NCBI RefSeq assembly: GCF_035989285.1
Contig: NZ_CP108513.1
Coordinates: forward strand, 3,162,001 to 3,226,000
From: Streptomyces sp. NBC_01235
GTDB taxonomy: Bacteria; Actinomycetota; Actinomycetes; Streptomycetales; Streptomycetaceae
DNA: 64,000 nt
Reading direction: 5' to 3'
Shown piece by piece: positions 46,389-54,592 of the stretch. Position 1 is the first letter of the stretch. Each line of letters begins with the position of its first letter. The translations under genes and the position numbers were made by a program. The notes beneath the pieces were generated by a model that ran no database searches, was not told where the DNA came from, and saw only the letters and a list, made by a program, of their open reading frames with translations.

Positions 46389-46571
46389 TCAGACGTCGCA
46401 CTCGTCGTGATACCGGACGTGTGCGCTGCCCGGGGGCGTCCCGAGGTCCGACGCCCGCCCCTTGGGTTCCTCCCGCTCCTCCTGCCGCCCCAGGGCCGTC
46501 GGGTCGAGCAGGGCTGGTGGCCGAACCGAGGCCGTCGAGACCGCACTCGTACGACGAGTAGGTGTGGCCAC
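46389..46571 (-). CDS. Possible small hydrophilic protein (60 aa)
   Basis: From GTG 46571 (GGAG 8 nt upstream) a frame ends with ALGRQEEREEPKGRASDLG and VRYHDECDV. The second half has coding-type GC3. The first half does not; there another frame (MAQPELPEIVSWPHLL, ATG 46603) looks better, so an indel may have damaged a longer gene. The region 46214-46388 shows no other gene. Confidence 0.4.
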   Translation of the reverse strand: MATPTRRTSAVSTASVRPPALLDPTALGRQEEREEPKGRASDLGTPPGSAHVRYHDECDV

Positions 46572-46698
46572 GAGACGATCTCCGGAAGCTCCGGCTGCGC
46601 CATGGCTGTCCCTCCTGGGCAACGGTCCGTTCGAGGGGGGGGTGACCGGTGGGCGGGGCGGAGCTCGTCGCCGCGCGGCGGAAATCCTTCGCGACGGC

Positions 46699-46930
46699 TC
46701 AGGTGTCGTACTCCTGGATGCGTCCGCCGTGGCTGTGGTCGAGGAGCGCGGGCATCCGCCGGTCCAGCTCCCGTACGACCTCCGGCACGTCGATCGTCAG
46801 CAGCTCGCGATCCCGCATCAGGACGCGGCCGTCGACGATCGTGGTGCGGACGTCAAAGGAGCGGGCGCTGTGCACCAGGGTCGCGGCGAGGTCGTGGACG
46901 GGCTGGGTGTGCGGCCCGGTGAGGTCGACG
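46699..46930 (-). pseudogene. C-terminal remnant of an amidohydrolase (MTA/SAH deaminase-like)
   Basis: The minus strand reads LVDLTGPHTQPVHDLAATLV, FDVRTTIVDGRVLMRDREL, RMPALLDHSHGG to a TGA at 46701-46699. This is the C-terminal composite-domain end of ATZ/TRZ-type amidohydrolases. Homology stops abruptly near 46930, where the opposite strand becomes an EEP nuclease remnant; about 370 residues including the metal site are missing. Confidence 0.8.
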
Positions 46931-47361
46931 AGGCGGCGGCGCTGCGCGCGCTCGCCGACGACCTGCCGGCCGGTGACGGCCGCGAGCGGGACGTGGCGGT
47001 GCTGGGCGACCTCAACGACGAGGCGCGGGCGGCGACCACACAGATCCTGCTCGGCCCGCCCGGCTCGGAGATCGGCACGCCCGCCTTCGAGGCCCCCGAC
47101 CAGGGCGACGCGGCCCGCCTGTGGGACGTGGCCCCGCTGATCCCGGCCGACCGGCGCTGCTCACGGATCAACTCCGGCCGCCGCGAACTGATCGACCACA
47201 TCCTGACCGGCCACCACCTGATCCACCGCCTGACAACAGCGGGAACGGGAACGGGGGCGGGTCCGCAGGAGGAGCGGCTCCCCTCAGTGGGCGCGAACCC
47301 GTCGACGCGCAGAAACGAACCGGCCTCGGACCACGCACCGGTATGGGTGCGGATCGGCTGA
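46931..47361 (+). pseudogene. C-terminal remnant of an endonuclease/exonuclease/phosphatase family protein
   Basis: The plus strand reads ALADDLPAGDGRERDVAVLGD, LNDEARAATTQILLGPPGSE, INSGRRELIDHILTGHHLI and ASDHAPVWVRIG, with the catalytic D-N block and the final SDH of the EEP fold. The N-terminal half is absent. It meets the amidohydrolase remnant head to head at about 46930. Confidence 0.78.
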
Positions 47362-47400
47362 CAGGCAGGGTCGGGGCCGGGGCCGCAGCCAGGGCGGGCG

Positions 47401-49287
47401 CTACACCGCTATCGGTAGGCGCGGTGTGGTGGGTGGGAGGCCTGCTCGTTCTCTTCGGGTGGCGAGTTCGTCGAGGAGTTCGGTGAGTCGTTCCCGGTGG
47501 CGGGAGGTGAGTCGTCCGGTGTCGTCGAGGTGGACGGCGCAGGCGGTGGTGGTGTCGACGAGGCGTTCGAGGAGGGCGGCGACCTCGTCGGTGCCCTCGG
47601 TGTGCCGGGCGAGGGCGGGCAGTTCGTGGGCGGCGAGGGCGATGGCGGTGCGGGCCTCGGCGAGGGTGCGGTAGGCCTCGCGGCGCAGGGTCCAGCGGGC
47701 GGCACGGTCGTCGGAGCCGTCGAGGACGTGCGTGAGGTAGGCGTGCGCGGCGCCGGTGGCCGTGGCGAGCCGGGCGCGCACCTGGCCGCCGCTCTCCCCC
47801 GGCATCGGCAGGTGTCCGACGATCAGTACGATCGCGCAGGCCAGCAGGGTTTCCGCGATCCGGCTGACGGAGGCCTGGGGCTCCCCGCCGACCATGACCA
47901 GGGACAGCACGAGGACGGTGGCGACGGCCGTCTGGGCGGCGAAGTGCCGGGTGGAGACGGGTATCAGCGCGCCGCAGAGGGCGACCAGCGCCACGAGCCC
48001 CTCCGGGCGGGGCAGCACGGCGGCGAACCCGGCGAAGAGCAGCGCCCCGAGCACGGTCCCCGCGGCCCGGCACAGCACCCGGGACACCAGCGGCCCGAGG
48101 TCGGGTTTGACCAGGAAGACGGCGGTGGCGGGCAGCCAGTACCAGTGCGTGTGCTGCCCGTACCAGTGGGAGTGGTGCAGGGCCTGCGCGATGGCGGCGC
48201 TGGTCCCGAAGGAGAGGCCGACCCGCAGCCCGTACTCGCGCCCGCCCGCCCCGAAGGCGGCGCGCAGCAGGTCGCGGGCGCCGCGCCGACGGGTGTGCAG
48301 GTCGCCTCCGCCGCCCTGGTCGAAGGCGTCGGCGGCGTGCAGCAGGGCGTCGTCGAGGGCGCGCAGCGCGGGAGCGGACCGGGAGGGCGCGGGCAGCGGC
48401 CCGGTGTGCGTGTTTGCGCGTATGGCGGCGGCGAGCCGTCGGGGCCCGGCCAGGGTCCGCTCGGAGACGGGCTCCCCGGCCCAGGCGAGCGCGGTCGCGG
48501 CCTCGGCGAGGGGCAGCGCGGCGGCGTACTGGGCGTGCAGCCGCCGTTCGGCGGCGGAGCTGGCGTAGCGCCGCAGCCGGGGGCCGGCGAGGGCGTCCTG
48601 GGCCTGGTCGAGGGCGGCGGTGAGCGCGGCGCGGCGGGCGGTGGCGTGCTCGGTGCCGGCGGCGTCCAGGAGCTCGGCGACGGCGTCGTACACGCGGGCC
48701 ACCGCGTCCCGTTCCCCGTCGAACCGGAAGTCGCCGGGTCCGGCCCCGGGCGTGGGCAGCACGAGCCGCAGCGCGAGCAGCCACCCCGCCCCGGCGAGGA
48801 AGGCGAGGGCGAGCGACCAGCCCGGTTCGGGCACCGGCATTCCGGCTCCGACGGCCGCGGCGACCAGCAACTGCGTGCCCGCCCCGGAGGAGGCGGGCCC
48901 GATGGCGCTCAGTCCGCCGGCGAGGAGCCCGAGGCCGGTGAGGACGGCCGTCAGCGCGACGGCCCCGACGTGATCGCCCGCATACGTCCCGACGAGCAGC
49001 CCTCCCGCTCCCGCGAGCGCGGGCGCCCCGAGCCTGCGGACGGAGGCGCGCCGGCTGCCGGGCCGGTCGTTGATCCCGGCGAGCATGGCGGCGATGGCGG
49101 CGACGACCCCGAGGGAGGTCCGGCCGGCGAGGACGGCGACCAGCAGAAGGGGTCCCGCGGCCAACGCCCCACGTGTGACCGCGCTCCAGGGCACGGGCCC
49201 CCGCTGGGCGCGCAGGGCGTGCGCGAGCCAGGGCGGGAGCGCGGTGAATACGCGAGAGCGAAGGGGTGGGGACGAGCGCGGGGACAC
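47401..49287 (-). CDS. FUSC family integral membrane protein (aromatic acid exporter-like)
   Basis: 628 aa. Two sets of about six membrane helices (about 35-175 and 370-520) are separated by a soluble helical part. The second set contains WLPATAVFLVKPDLGPLVSRVLCRAAGTVLGA, the typical FUSC core. Relatives pump aromatic acids or small organics; the substrate is unknown. GTG 49287 has AGGAG 6 nt upstream. It is isolated from the upstream RNA module by the hairpin at 49510-49540. The 222-bp leader 49288-49509 shows no gene. Confidence 0.87.
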   Translation of the reverse strand: MSPRSSPPLRSRVFTALPPWLAHALRAQRGPVPWSAVTRGALAAGPLLLVAVLAGRTSLGVVAAIAAMLAGINDRPGSRRASVRRLGAPALAGAGGLLVGTYAGDHVGAVALTAVLTGLGLLAGGLSAIGPASSGAGTQLLVAAAVGAGMPVPEPGWSLALAFLAGAGWLLALRLVLPTPGAGPGDFRFDGERDAVARVYDAVAELLDAAGTEHATARRAALTAALDQAQDALAGPRLRRYASSAAERRLHAQYAAALPLAEAATALAWAGEPVSERTLAGPRRLAAAIRANTHTGPLPAPSRSAPALRALDDALLHAADAFDQGGGGDLHTRRRGARDLLRAAFGAGGREYGLRVGLSFGTSAAIAQALHHSHWYGQHTHWYWLPATAVFLVKPDLGPLVSRVLCRAAGTVLGALLFAGFAAVLPRPEGLVALVALCGALIPVSTRHFAAQTAVATVLVLSLVMVGGEPQASVSRIAETLLACAIVLIVGHLPMPGESGGQVRARLATATGAAHAYLTHVLDGSDDRAARWTLRREAYRTLAEARTAIALAAHELPALARHTEGTDEVAALLERLVDTTTACAVHLDDTGRLTSRHRERLTELLDELATRRERAGLPPTTPRLPIAV

Positions 49288-49509
49288 GAAGCTCCTGTCG
49301 TGACGAGGGCGGGGGTGTGCCTTCGGGCGACGGTGGCCGGGGCGGTCGGGTCAGTGGTGAGCTGTGGTGTCCACGGTACGGGGCGGCCTTGGAGAGGTTG
49401 GGACGGTTGCGTTTCAGCGAGGTGACGTCTGTCCCGAATCCCGCGTTCTTTATGAACGCAACGCCGGAAGAGCGCTTCTCGTGCCGAAAAAGGCCGGGCC
49501 AACGGGAGC

Positions 49510-49540
49510 GGGGCCGGGGGCGTAGCCTGCCCCCGGCCCC
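49510..49540 (-). terminator. Strong hairpin terminator after the tRNA-like RNA
   Basis: Perfect 12-bp arms GGGGCCGGGGGC and GCCCCCGGCCCC with a 7-nt loop lie 38 nt beyond the 3' end of the RNA at 49578-49685 on the minus strand. It would end a transcript coming from the 50610 gene and the RNA, and insulate the FUSC gene. Confidence 0.8.
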
Positions 49541-49577
49541 TGTCGATGCCACCCATGTCGCACGCCGGCGCACTTGA

Positions 49578-49685
49578 GGACCCAGGTCAGTCGTGATGTC
49601 GTCGCGTCCTGCCTTTGGACCACCGCGCATCGAGCTGCGCGGGCCGGACTTGAACCGGCAATTCGACGTCCGGGGGCCTGGGCCC
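49578..49685 (-). ncRNA. Circularly permuted tRNA-like RNA (YrlA / bacterial Y RNA-like)
   Basis: On the minus strand, 5' to 3': terminal-stem strand GGGCCCAGG (49685-49677); internal loop; CGTCG (49668-49664), the anticodon-stem 3' strand; AATT; T arm GCCGG-TTCAAGT-CCGGC (49659-49643); CCGCGCA (49642-49636), the acceptor 3' strand; a 6-nt loop; TGCGCGG (49629-49623), the acceptor 5' strand; TG at positions 8-9; D arm GTCC-AAAGGCA-GGAC (49620-49606) with GG in the loop; G26; CGACG (49604-49600), the anticodon-stem 5' strand; internal loop; CCTGGGTCC (49586-49578), closing the terminal stem with one G-U. Every cloverleaf helix is perfect, but acceptor ends are joined and the anticodon loop is replaced by a long stem, so it is not a decoding tRNA. 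This is the design of YrlA-type Y RNAs. It lies downstream of the 49879-50610 gene and before a terminator. Confidence 0.82.
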
Positions 49686-49878
49686 GGTCGCTCCGGCGAT
49701 CGGCGGCGAATGCTGAGTCTGGAGCAAGAGTCTGAGATTGACCGCGATCCGTCCCTGAATTCCTCGAATTCCTCGGGGAATTCCTCAGCGGGTACGGACC
49801 GCTTCTTCACGACAAGCTTCAGCTTCAGCTTGCGCTCCTCGCGCACCCCGGTCACGACGGACCGGGGAGTCTCGAAGG
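49686..49878 (-). other. Leader or spacer between the conserved gene and the tRNA-like RNA
   Basis: A GTG at 49855, 23 bp after the upstream stop, opens a frame with coding-type GC3 for about 35 codons (VREERKLKLKLVVKKRSVPA), after which bias fades toward the RNA. It contains three GAATTCCTC direct repeats (about 49757-49787). It may hold a short peptide or simply be the RNA's precursor sequence; I cannot decide. Confidence 0.4.
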
Positions 49879-50610
49879 CTACCCGAACAGGTAGCCGAAC
49901 ACGGCGTCACCGACCCGCTGGTCGACGACGTCGACGCCGTTCGCCTCTTCCCGGGCGAACTTGACGGCCTGCTGCAACTTCTCCAGGCGGCCCAGGAGTT
50001 CGTTGACGCGGCGGGCGGGAAGGGCTCCGGAGAACTTCACGGTCGTCCAGTAACCGACCGGCACGTCCTCGTAGTACACCTCGACCTGCGCCGGGTGCTT
50101 GTCGGTCGCCTCCGCCTTCACATGGTTGCGGGGCACCTTCTTGGTACGCAGCGTCCGCACCGGCTCGGTCTTCCACGCGTCGGTGGAGGGGTCCTGCGCC
50201 CAGGACTCGGAGGCGTCGAGCACGGGCAGCCTGCGTACGAAGGCGTTGAGGTCGACGAGCTGCTTCTCCAGGAAGAGCAGGTAGGACACGGGCACGTCGG
50301 CGACGAGGACCCGCCCGTCCACCCGCACGTCCGCACGCGCGGTGCAGTTGGCCCAGTCCTTCGTGGCGGTCACGTCGAACAGCCGGGTCAGCGTGGCCGC
50401 GGTCTCCCGCAGCACGTCCTCGGCCTTCACCTGCACCCGCGTCGACTCGGGCGGCAGCTGCTCGCCCTCCTCGTCCTTGGGCTGGTAGGTCCGCGAGATA
50501 CCGGCCAGCAGCGCGGGCTTCTGCAGTCCGTGCTGAGCCGTGGTCAGGTCCTGGTGTGCCTTGGACTTGACGCCCTTCTCGACTGCGATGATCTGGTTGA
50601 GTTTCGCCAC
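49879..50610 (-). CDS. Conserved protein of unknown function (possibly the DUF7873 family)
   Basis: 243 aa, soluble. It starts AKLNQIIAVEKGVKSKAHQDL and has the blocks ISRTYQPKDEEGEQLPPEST, DVLRETAATLTRLFDVTATKDWANC, VSYLLFLEKQLVDLNAFV, TKKVPRNHVKAEATDKHPAQ and ends EANGVDVVDQRVGDAVFGYLFG. No catalytic motif is visible. From memory similar proteins occur widely in actinobacteria and some other phyla. GTG 50610 begins the conserved region but has no good ribosome-binding site, so a leaderless start or the ATG at 50643 (GAGGAGAG nearby) is possible. Its position directly upstream of the tRNA-like RNA suggests it handles or binds that RNA; this is inference. Confidence 0.75.
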   Translation of the reverse strand: MAKLNQIIAVEKGVKSKAHQDLTTAQHGLQKPALLAGISRTYQPKDEEGEQLPPESTRVQVKAEDVLRETAATLTRLFDVTATKDWANCTARADVRVDGRVLVADVPVSYLLFLEKQLVDLNAFVRRLPVLDASESWAQDPSTDAWKTEPVRTLRTKKVPRNHVKAEATDKHPAQVEVYYEDVPVGYWTTVKFSGALPARRVNELLGRLEKLQQAVKFAREEANGVDVVDQRVGDAVFGYLFG

Positions 50611-50651
50611 GAGAAGGACCGTAACAACGGTAACTCTCCTCATTCCAATGG

Positions 50652-51437
50652 TTATTCGCCGGCCGCCCGCACGCGTTCCTCGAAAAACGCCTCGGCCCGC
50701 TCGAGTTCCCCCACCAGGTCGTCGGATTCGGCGTTCCCGATGGGCCCGATGAACGCGTCGACACCCCGCAGTCCCGCCCGCTCCAGCAGCCGCTTCTCGT
50801 TCGTCACCCACTCGCCTCGCGCCGCCAGCACGGCGTGCCCGGTCTGCGTCGCCGCCACGGCGAGCGCGCCGGCGACCTCGGTGCGCCGTCCGGCGGGAGC
50901 GTGGTTGGCCTTGGCGTAGGCGAGGGTGGCGCGTGCGGTGCCGTACCAGCGCTCGCAGGCGGTTCGGCGCAGCTCAGCGGGGTACACCGCGGGCCGCGGC
51001 AGCTCACCGCTCAGCACCTGGTTGATCGCCAGCTCGGCGACGACCAGATAGCTCGGGATCCCCGCGAGATGGAACATCAACGGCTCCACCCGGAACCGCC
51101 CCGACTCGGCCTCGGCCACCTCGTGCGCGACGACGTCGAGGTCCCGGTAGTGGACGTCCACCGGCCGCCCGTCGATCGTCAGCCAGGCACCCCCGTTGAA
51201 CACCCCACCACCCCAGCCGCCGACCTCCGACACCTCCCCCTCCCAGCCGAGGTCGCGCAGATCGGCGGGATCGAAGGCGCCCCGGTAGTAGACGGCCAGG
51301 TCCCAGTCGCTGTCGGGCCGGTGGGTGCCCTGGGCGCGGGAGCCGCCGAGAGCGACGGCACGGACGGTGGGGAGGCCGGCGAGTCGGGCGGTGACGTCGC
51401 CGAGGAACGCCTGGTCGGTGCGGGAGGAGGCGGGCAT
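50652..51437 (-). CDS. Nucleotidyltransferase domain protein
   Basis: 261 aa. The polymerase-beta-like nucleotidyltransferase motif is AVALGGSRAQGTHRPDSDWDLAVYY (GS...DxD), with the third acidic residue probably in RPVDVHYRDLD. A helical C-terminal domain (about 120-261) follows. Relatives include aminoglycoside adenylyltransferases and MNT-type AMPylating antitoxins. No HEPN partner is adjacent. It is upstream of the conserved gene and tRNA-like RNA on the same strand (41-bp gap), so a role in RNA or protein nucleotidylation within that module is possible. Confidence 0.82.
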   Translation of the reverse strand: MPASSRTDQAFLGDVTARLAGLPTVRAVALGGSRAQGTHRPDSDWDLAVYYRGAFDPADLRDLGWEGEVSEVGGWGGGVFNGGAWLTIDGRPVDVHYRDLDVVAHEVAEAESGRFRVEPLMFHLAGIPSYLVVAELAINQVLSGELPRPAVYPAELRRTACERWYGTARATLAYAKANHAPAGRRTEVAGALAVAATQTGHAVLAARGEWVTNEKRLLERAGLRGVDAFIGPIGNAESDDLVGELERAEAFFEERVRAAGE

Positions 51438-51536
51438 GCGGAGGGTCCGTCCTAGGGGGTGGGGGGCGACGGGGACATAGGGCTACGGGAGCGCAGGGCT
51501 ACCGGGGCGTGCGGCCCGTCCTCGACGGACTTCCGC

Positions 51537-51920
51537 TCAGCACTCCCACAGGTTGCGGTGGCGGTGACGGGTCGGCGGGTGGTCCAGCTCCTCGGCCGCG
51601 GCGAGGAGGGCGCCGGGCGGGGCGGCGCGGAGGTGGTTGCGGGCGGTCGAGCGGAACACGGACAGGGCGGCGCGCGCACGGGACTCGTACGGGCCGTCGA
51701 CCCGCGCGTTCAGGGACCGGGGAAAGGTGCGGGCGCAGAACGCCCGCACCAGCGGGACGGGGACCGGGCGACGCCGCTCGCGCCGCGCACGGGTCAGTTC
51801 CTCCGCGCTGTAACGAAGTTCGACGAGACGGTGGCCGGTGTCCCGGCCCAGACTCTCGGCGGGCCGGTGAGCAGGGTGGACGCGGTGCCGGGGGCGGACG
51901 TGGTGGACGGTTCGGGACAT
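51537..51920 (-). CDS. Conserved hypothetical Arg-rich protein
   Basis: 127 aa. ATG 51920 has GGAGG 7 nt upstream. The N-terminus is basic and His/Arg-rich (SRTVHHVRPRHRVHPAHRPA); the C-terminal half contains GPYESRARAALSVFRSTARNHLRAAP and ends HRHRNLWEC. It looks like a small nucleic-acid-binding protein but has no recognisable domain. The 309-bp gap 51921-52229 beyond its start shows no gene. Confidence 0.6.
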   Translation of the reverse strand: MSRTVHHVRPRHRVHPAHRPAESLGRDTGHRLVELRYSAEELTRARRERRRPVPVPLVRAFCARTFPRSLNARVDGPYESRARAALSVFRSTARNHLRAAPPGALLAAAEELDHPPTRHRHRNLWEC

Positions 51921-52229
51921 GGCAGACCTCCGGGGGCCCGCCGGGACTTCCGGCGTGGCCCGTAAGAAGTCCGCCGCCGTGAAACGGCCCAGGTGTCTGC
52001 TCCGCATGCGAGGAAGCGTGGCAAAGGCGGCGCGGGGTTGTCCAACGGATATCCGTCGCGAGGCGATTGTCAGTGGTGCGCGCTAAACGTCACCGTCGCG
52101 GGGACGGGCACGTGCCTCCCGTCCGCCCGGCACTGCCCAGGCCCTGCGGACGCTCCACCGCTCAGCTCCTTCCCCCGCCCGCCGCTCCTGTGCGAGCCGC
52201 TCCCCCGCCTGTCGCTCCGCGGCCCTGCG

Positions 52230-52952
52230 CTACTCGGCCCGCCACGCCCTCCGCTTCGGTACCGGCTTCGCGAAGCTCCCCGCGCGGCTGGTCGTCAAGT
52301 CCAGCCCCACCAGTGCCTCCGCCAGCTTCACCGCCGCCCCGACCCCGTCGACGACCGGAAGGCCCAGTTTGTCCCCCACCGCCCGCTGCAGTCCCGTCAT
52401 TCCGGCGCAGCCCAGCACCAGAACCTCGGCTCCCGCATCCCGGGCCCGCTCGGCCGCCGCGAGGAAGGCCGCCTCCGTGCGGTCGGTGTCACCCAGGTCG
52501 AGGACGCCGAGACCGGTGCCGACGACGGCGGCGCAGTTGCGGCCCACCCCGGCCAGTTCCAGGCTGTCCTCGATCTGGCCGCAGGACCGTTCCAGGGTGG
52601 TGACGACGCCGTAGCGGCGGCCCAGCAGACAGGCCAGGTGGGCCGCGGCCTCGGTGATGTCGACGACGGGCACGTCCACCAGCTCCCGTACGCCCTCGCG
52701 TCCGTGCTCGCCGAAGCCGGCCATGACGACGGCGTCGTAGGGCGGGCCGTCGTAGGTGCGCAGGCGATCGATGACCGCCGCGGCCGAGAGGTAGCTGTCG
52801 AGCCAGCCCTCCGCCGACTCGGGTCCCCAGGCGGGGGTGAGGCCGGTCACGGCGGTGCCCGGGCCTGCCGCGGCCCGGGCACCTCGCACGATCTCCTCGG
52901 TCATCTCCTGCGTGGTGTTGCAGTTGGTGACGACGATCCGCACGTTCCGCAC
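52230..52952 (-). CDS. Asp/Glu/hydantoin racemase superfamily protein, first active-site Cys absent
   Basis: 240 aa. Superfamily start VRIVVTNCNTTQEMTEEIV and second-half block GAEVLVLGCAGMTGL with the second catalytic Cys. The first catalytic position, normally CF(G/D) in hydantoin and allantoin racemases, reads VVMAGFGEHG, so Cys is replaced by Gly. A classical two-base racemase would be impaired; arylmalonate decarboxylase in the same superfamily also has only the second Cys. GTG 52952 lies 6 bp after the NCS1 permease stop, so they are co-transcribed. The substrate is probably a hydantoin, allantoin or related compound. Confidence 0.82.
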   Translation of the reverse strand: MRNVRIVVTNCNTTQEMTEEIVRGARAAAGPGTAVTGLTPAWGPESAEGWLDSYLSAAAVIDRLRTYDGPPYDAVVMAGFGEHGREGVRELVDVPVVDITEAAAHLACLLGRRYGVVTTLERSCGQIEDSLELAGVGRNCAAVVGTGLGVLDLGDTDRTEAAFLAAAERARDAGAEVLVLGCAGMTGLQRAVGDKLGLPVVDGVGAAVKLAEALVGLDLTTSRAGSFAKPVPKRRAWRAE

Positions 52953-52957
52953 GTTTG

Positions 52958-54439
52958 TCAGACCCCCACGGGCTTGTCGGGAACGGCCACGAGGGACCCT
53001 GCCGTCCGCTCGCTGCGGCACAGCAGCAGGTACAGACCGGCTCCGAGGGCCGTGCCGATGAACCAGGAGTACGGGGCGACGTCGCTGAACGTCTTCACCA
53101 GCGCGAGCACCGCCGCGACCCCCGCGGAGGGGAGGAACGCCCACAGCGCCTTGGGGTTGACGCCCTTGCGGTAGTAGTAGCGGGAGCCGGGGGTGGCGTC
53201 GAACAACTCGTTGACGTCGACGCGCCCGCGCTTGACCCAGTAGTAGTCGACCATGATCACACCGAACAGCGGGCCGAGGAAGGCGCCGAGGCCGCCGAGG
53301 AAGTAGTTGACGACGGTCGGGTTGGAGAAGAGGTTCCAGGGGGTGACGACCAGGGCGGCCACGGTGCTGATCATGCCGCCGACCTTGAAGCTGATCTTCT
53401 GCGGCCAGACGTTGGCGAGGTCGTACGCCGGCGACACGAAGTTGGCGACGATGTTGACACCCATGGTGGCGATGGCGAAGGTGAGCGCGCCCAGGACGAG
53501 CACCCAGGTGTTGCCGACCTTGGCGACCAGCTCCGCCGGGTCGGTGATGGCCTCGCCGAACACCTCCAGCGAGCCGGCGGTGACGATCACGGAGACGACC
53601 ACGAACGCCGTCGAGTTGAGGGGCAGGCCCCAGAAGTTGCCGCGGCGGACCGTCTTGTAGTCGGGCGCGAAGCGGGAGAAGTCGCAGAAGTTCAGCATCA
53701 GCGTGCCGTACGTGGCGAGGATCAGCCCGATCGCGCCGAACCACTGCCGCCACTGCTCGCCCACGGAGACGGGGTGCGGGGTGGAGGTGAGCGAGATGGT
53801 CCAGCCGGCCTTGGACAGGACCCAGATCGCCAGCGCGATCATCACCAGCCAGATCGCCGGGCCGCAGAAGTCCTGGAACTTGCGCACCGACTCCATGCCC
53901 TGGCTGATGATCAGCGCCTGGATCAGCCACAGGGACAGGAAGGAGACCCAGCCGAGGGCATCGAGGCCCAGGAAGGAGCTGTGCGTCCAGGACTCCAGGC
54001 CCGGCCAGGCCGCCAGCAGCATCACGTTGACGGCGACGGAGGCGAGGTAGGTCTGGATGCCGTACCACATGATGGCGATCACGGCGCGGATGAGGGCCGG
54101 GATGTTGGCGCCCCAGACGCCGAAGCTGATGCGGCTGACCACCGGGAAGGGCACGCCGTGGCGCTGGCCGATCCTCCCCATCCAGTTCATGCCGATGTAG
54201 ATGAGCACGAAGCCGACGAGGAGGGACGTGAAGATCTGCCACACGTTCATGCCGAGCACCAGCAGGCCGGCGGCGAAGGTGTAGTTGCCGAGGTTGTGGA
54301 CGTCCGACATCCACATGGCGAAGAGGTCGAAGACCTTCCAGTTCCGCTTCTCGGCGGGTGCGAGGTCTTCGTTGGTGAGCCGGGGGTCGGGGACGAACGC
54401 TGGTGCGGCGGTGGCTTCGGCGCTGTCGGCGAGGGACAC
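52958..54439 (-). CDS. NCS1 family nucleobase/allantoin/hydantoin permease
   Basis: 493 aa, 12 predicted helices. NCS1 features: NEDLAPAEKRNWKVFDLFAMWMSDVHNLGNYTFAAG in helix 1, GVPFPVVSRISFGVWGANIPALIRAVIAIMWYGIQT in helices 2-3 and LNFCDFSRFAPD in helix 6. GTG 54439 has GGAGG 5 nt upstream. It imports purines, pyrimidines, allantoin or hydantoins with Na+ or H+. With the racemase-fold enzyme and the divergent GntR regulator it forms a small ureide-use locus. Confidence 0.92.
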   Translation of the reverse strand: MSLADSAEATAAPAFVPDPRLTNEDLAPAEKRNWKVFDLFAMWMSDVHNLGNYTFAAGLLVLGMNVWQIFTSLLVGFVLIYIGMNWMGRIGQRHGVPFPVVSRISFGVWGANIPALIRAVIAIMWYGIQTYLASVAVNVMLLAAWPGLESWTHSSFLGLDALGWVSFLSLWLIQALIISQGMESVRKFQDFCGPAIWLVMIALAIWVLSKAGWTISLTSTPHPVSVGEQWRQWFGAIGLILATYGTLMLNFCDFSRFAPDYKTVRRGNFWGLPLNSTAFVVVSVIVTAGSLEVFGEAITDPAELVAKVGNTWVLVLGALTFAIATMGVNIVANFVSPAYDLANVWPQKISFKVGGMISTVAALVVTPWNLFSNPTVVNYFLGGLGAFLGPLFGVIMVDYYWVKRGRVDVNELFDATPGSRYYYRKGVNPKALWAFLPSAGVAAVLALVKTFSDVAPYSWFIGTALGAGLYLLLCRSERTAGSLVAVPDKPVGV

Positions 54440-54485
54440 GGGGCCTCCATGGGCGAGGGGACGGAGGAGGACTACTGACCGGATC

Positions 54486-54501
54486 GTTTGGTATACCAAA
54501 C
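54486..54501. promoter_or_regulatory. GntR operator between the permease and regulator genes
   Basis: GTTTGGTATACCAAAC is a perfect 16-bp palindrome, far more AT-rich than its surroundings, 47 bp upstream of the permease start and 92 bp upstream of the GntR start. Its TGGTATACCA core fits the FadR/FCD-GntR operator style, so it probably controls both divergent units. Confidence 0.8.
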
Positions 54502-54592
54502 TGGGGACATGGTCCCGTCGTCAAGCGTTCTGACCGATGTCCGTCCCGTTACGGCTCCGTAAAAGCCCCCTCGCATCGGCGAAGATGGGCCC

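Noticed and set aside
49636..49663. 3' end of a tRNA-Leu left as an attachment-site scar
   Set aside because: The T arm and acceptor strand do look like tRNA-Leu, but the matching D arm, acceptor 5' strand and anticodon-stem strand lie just downstream in permuted order, so it is a whole structured RNA, not a fragment.
49578..49685. Ordinary or permuted functional tRNA gene
   Set aside because: There is no anticodon loop; that position is an asymmetric internal loop closed by a 9-bp terminal stem.
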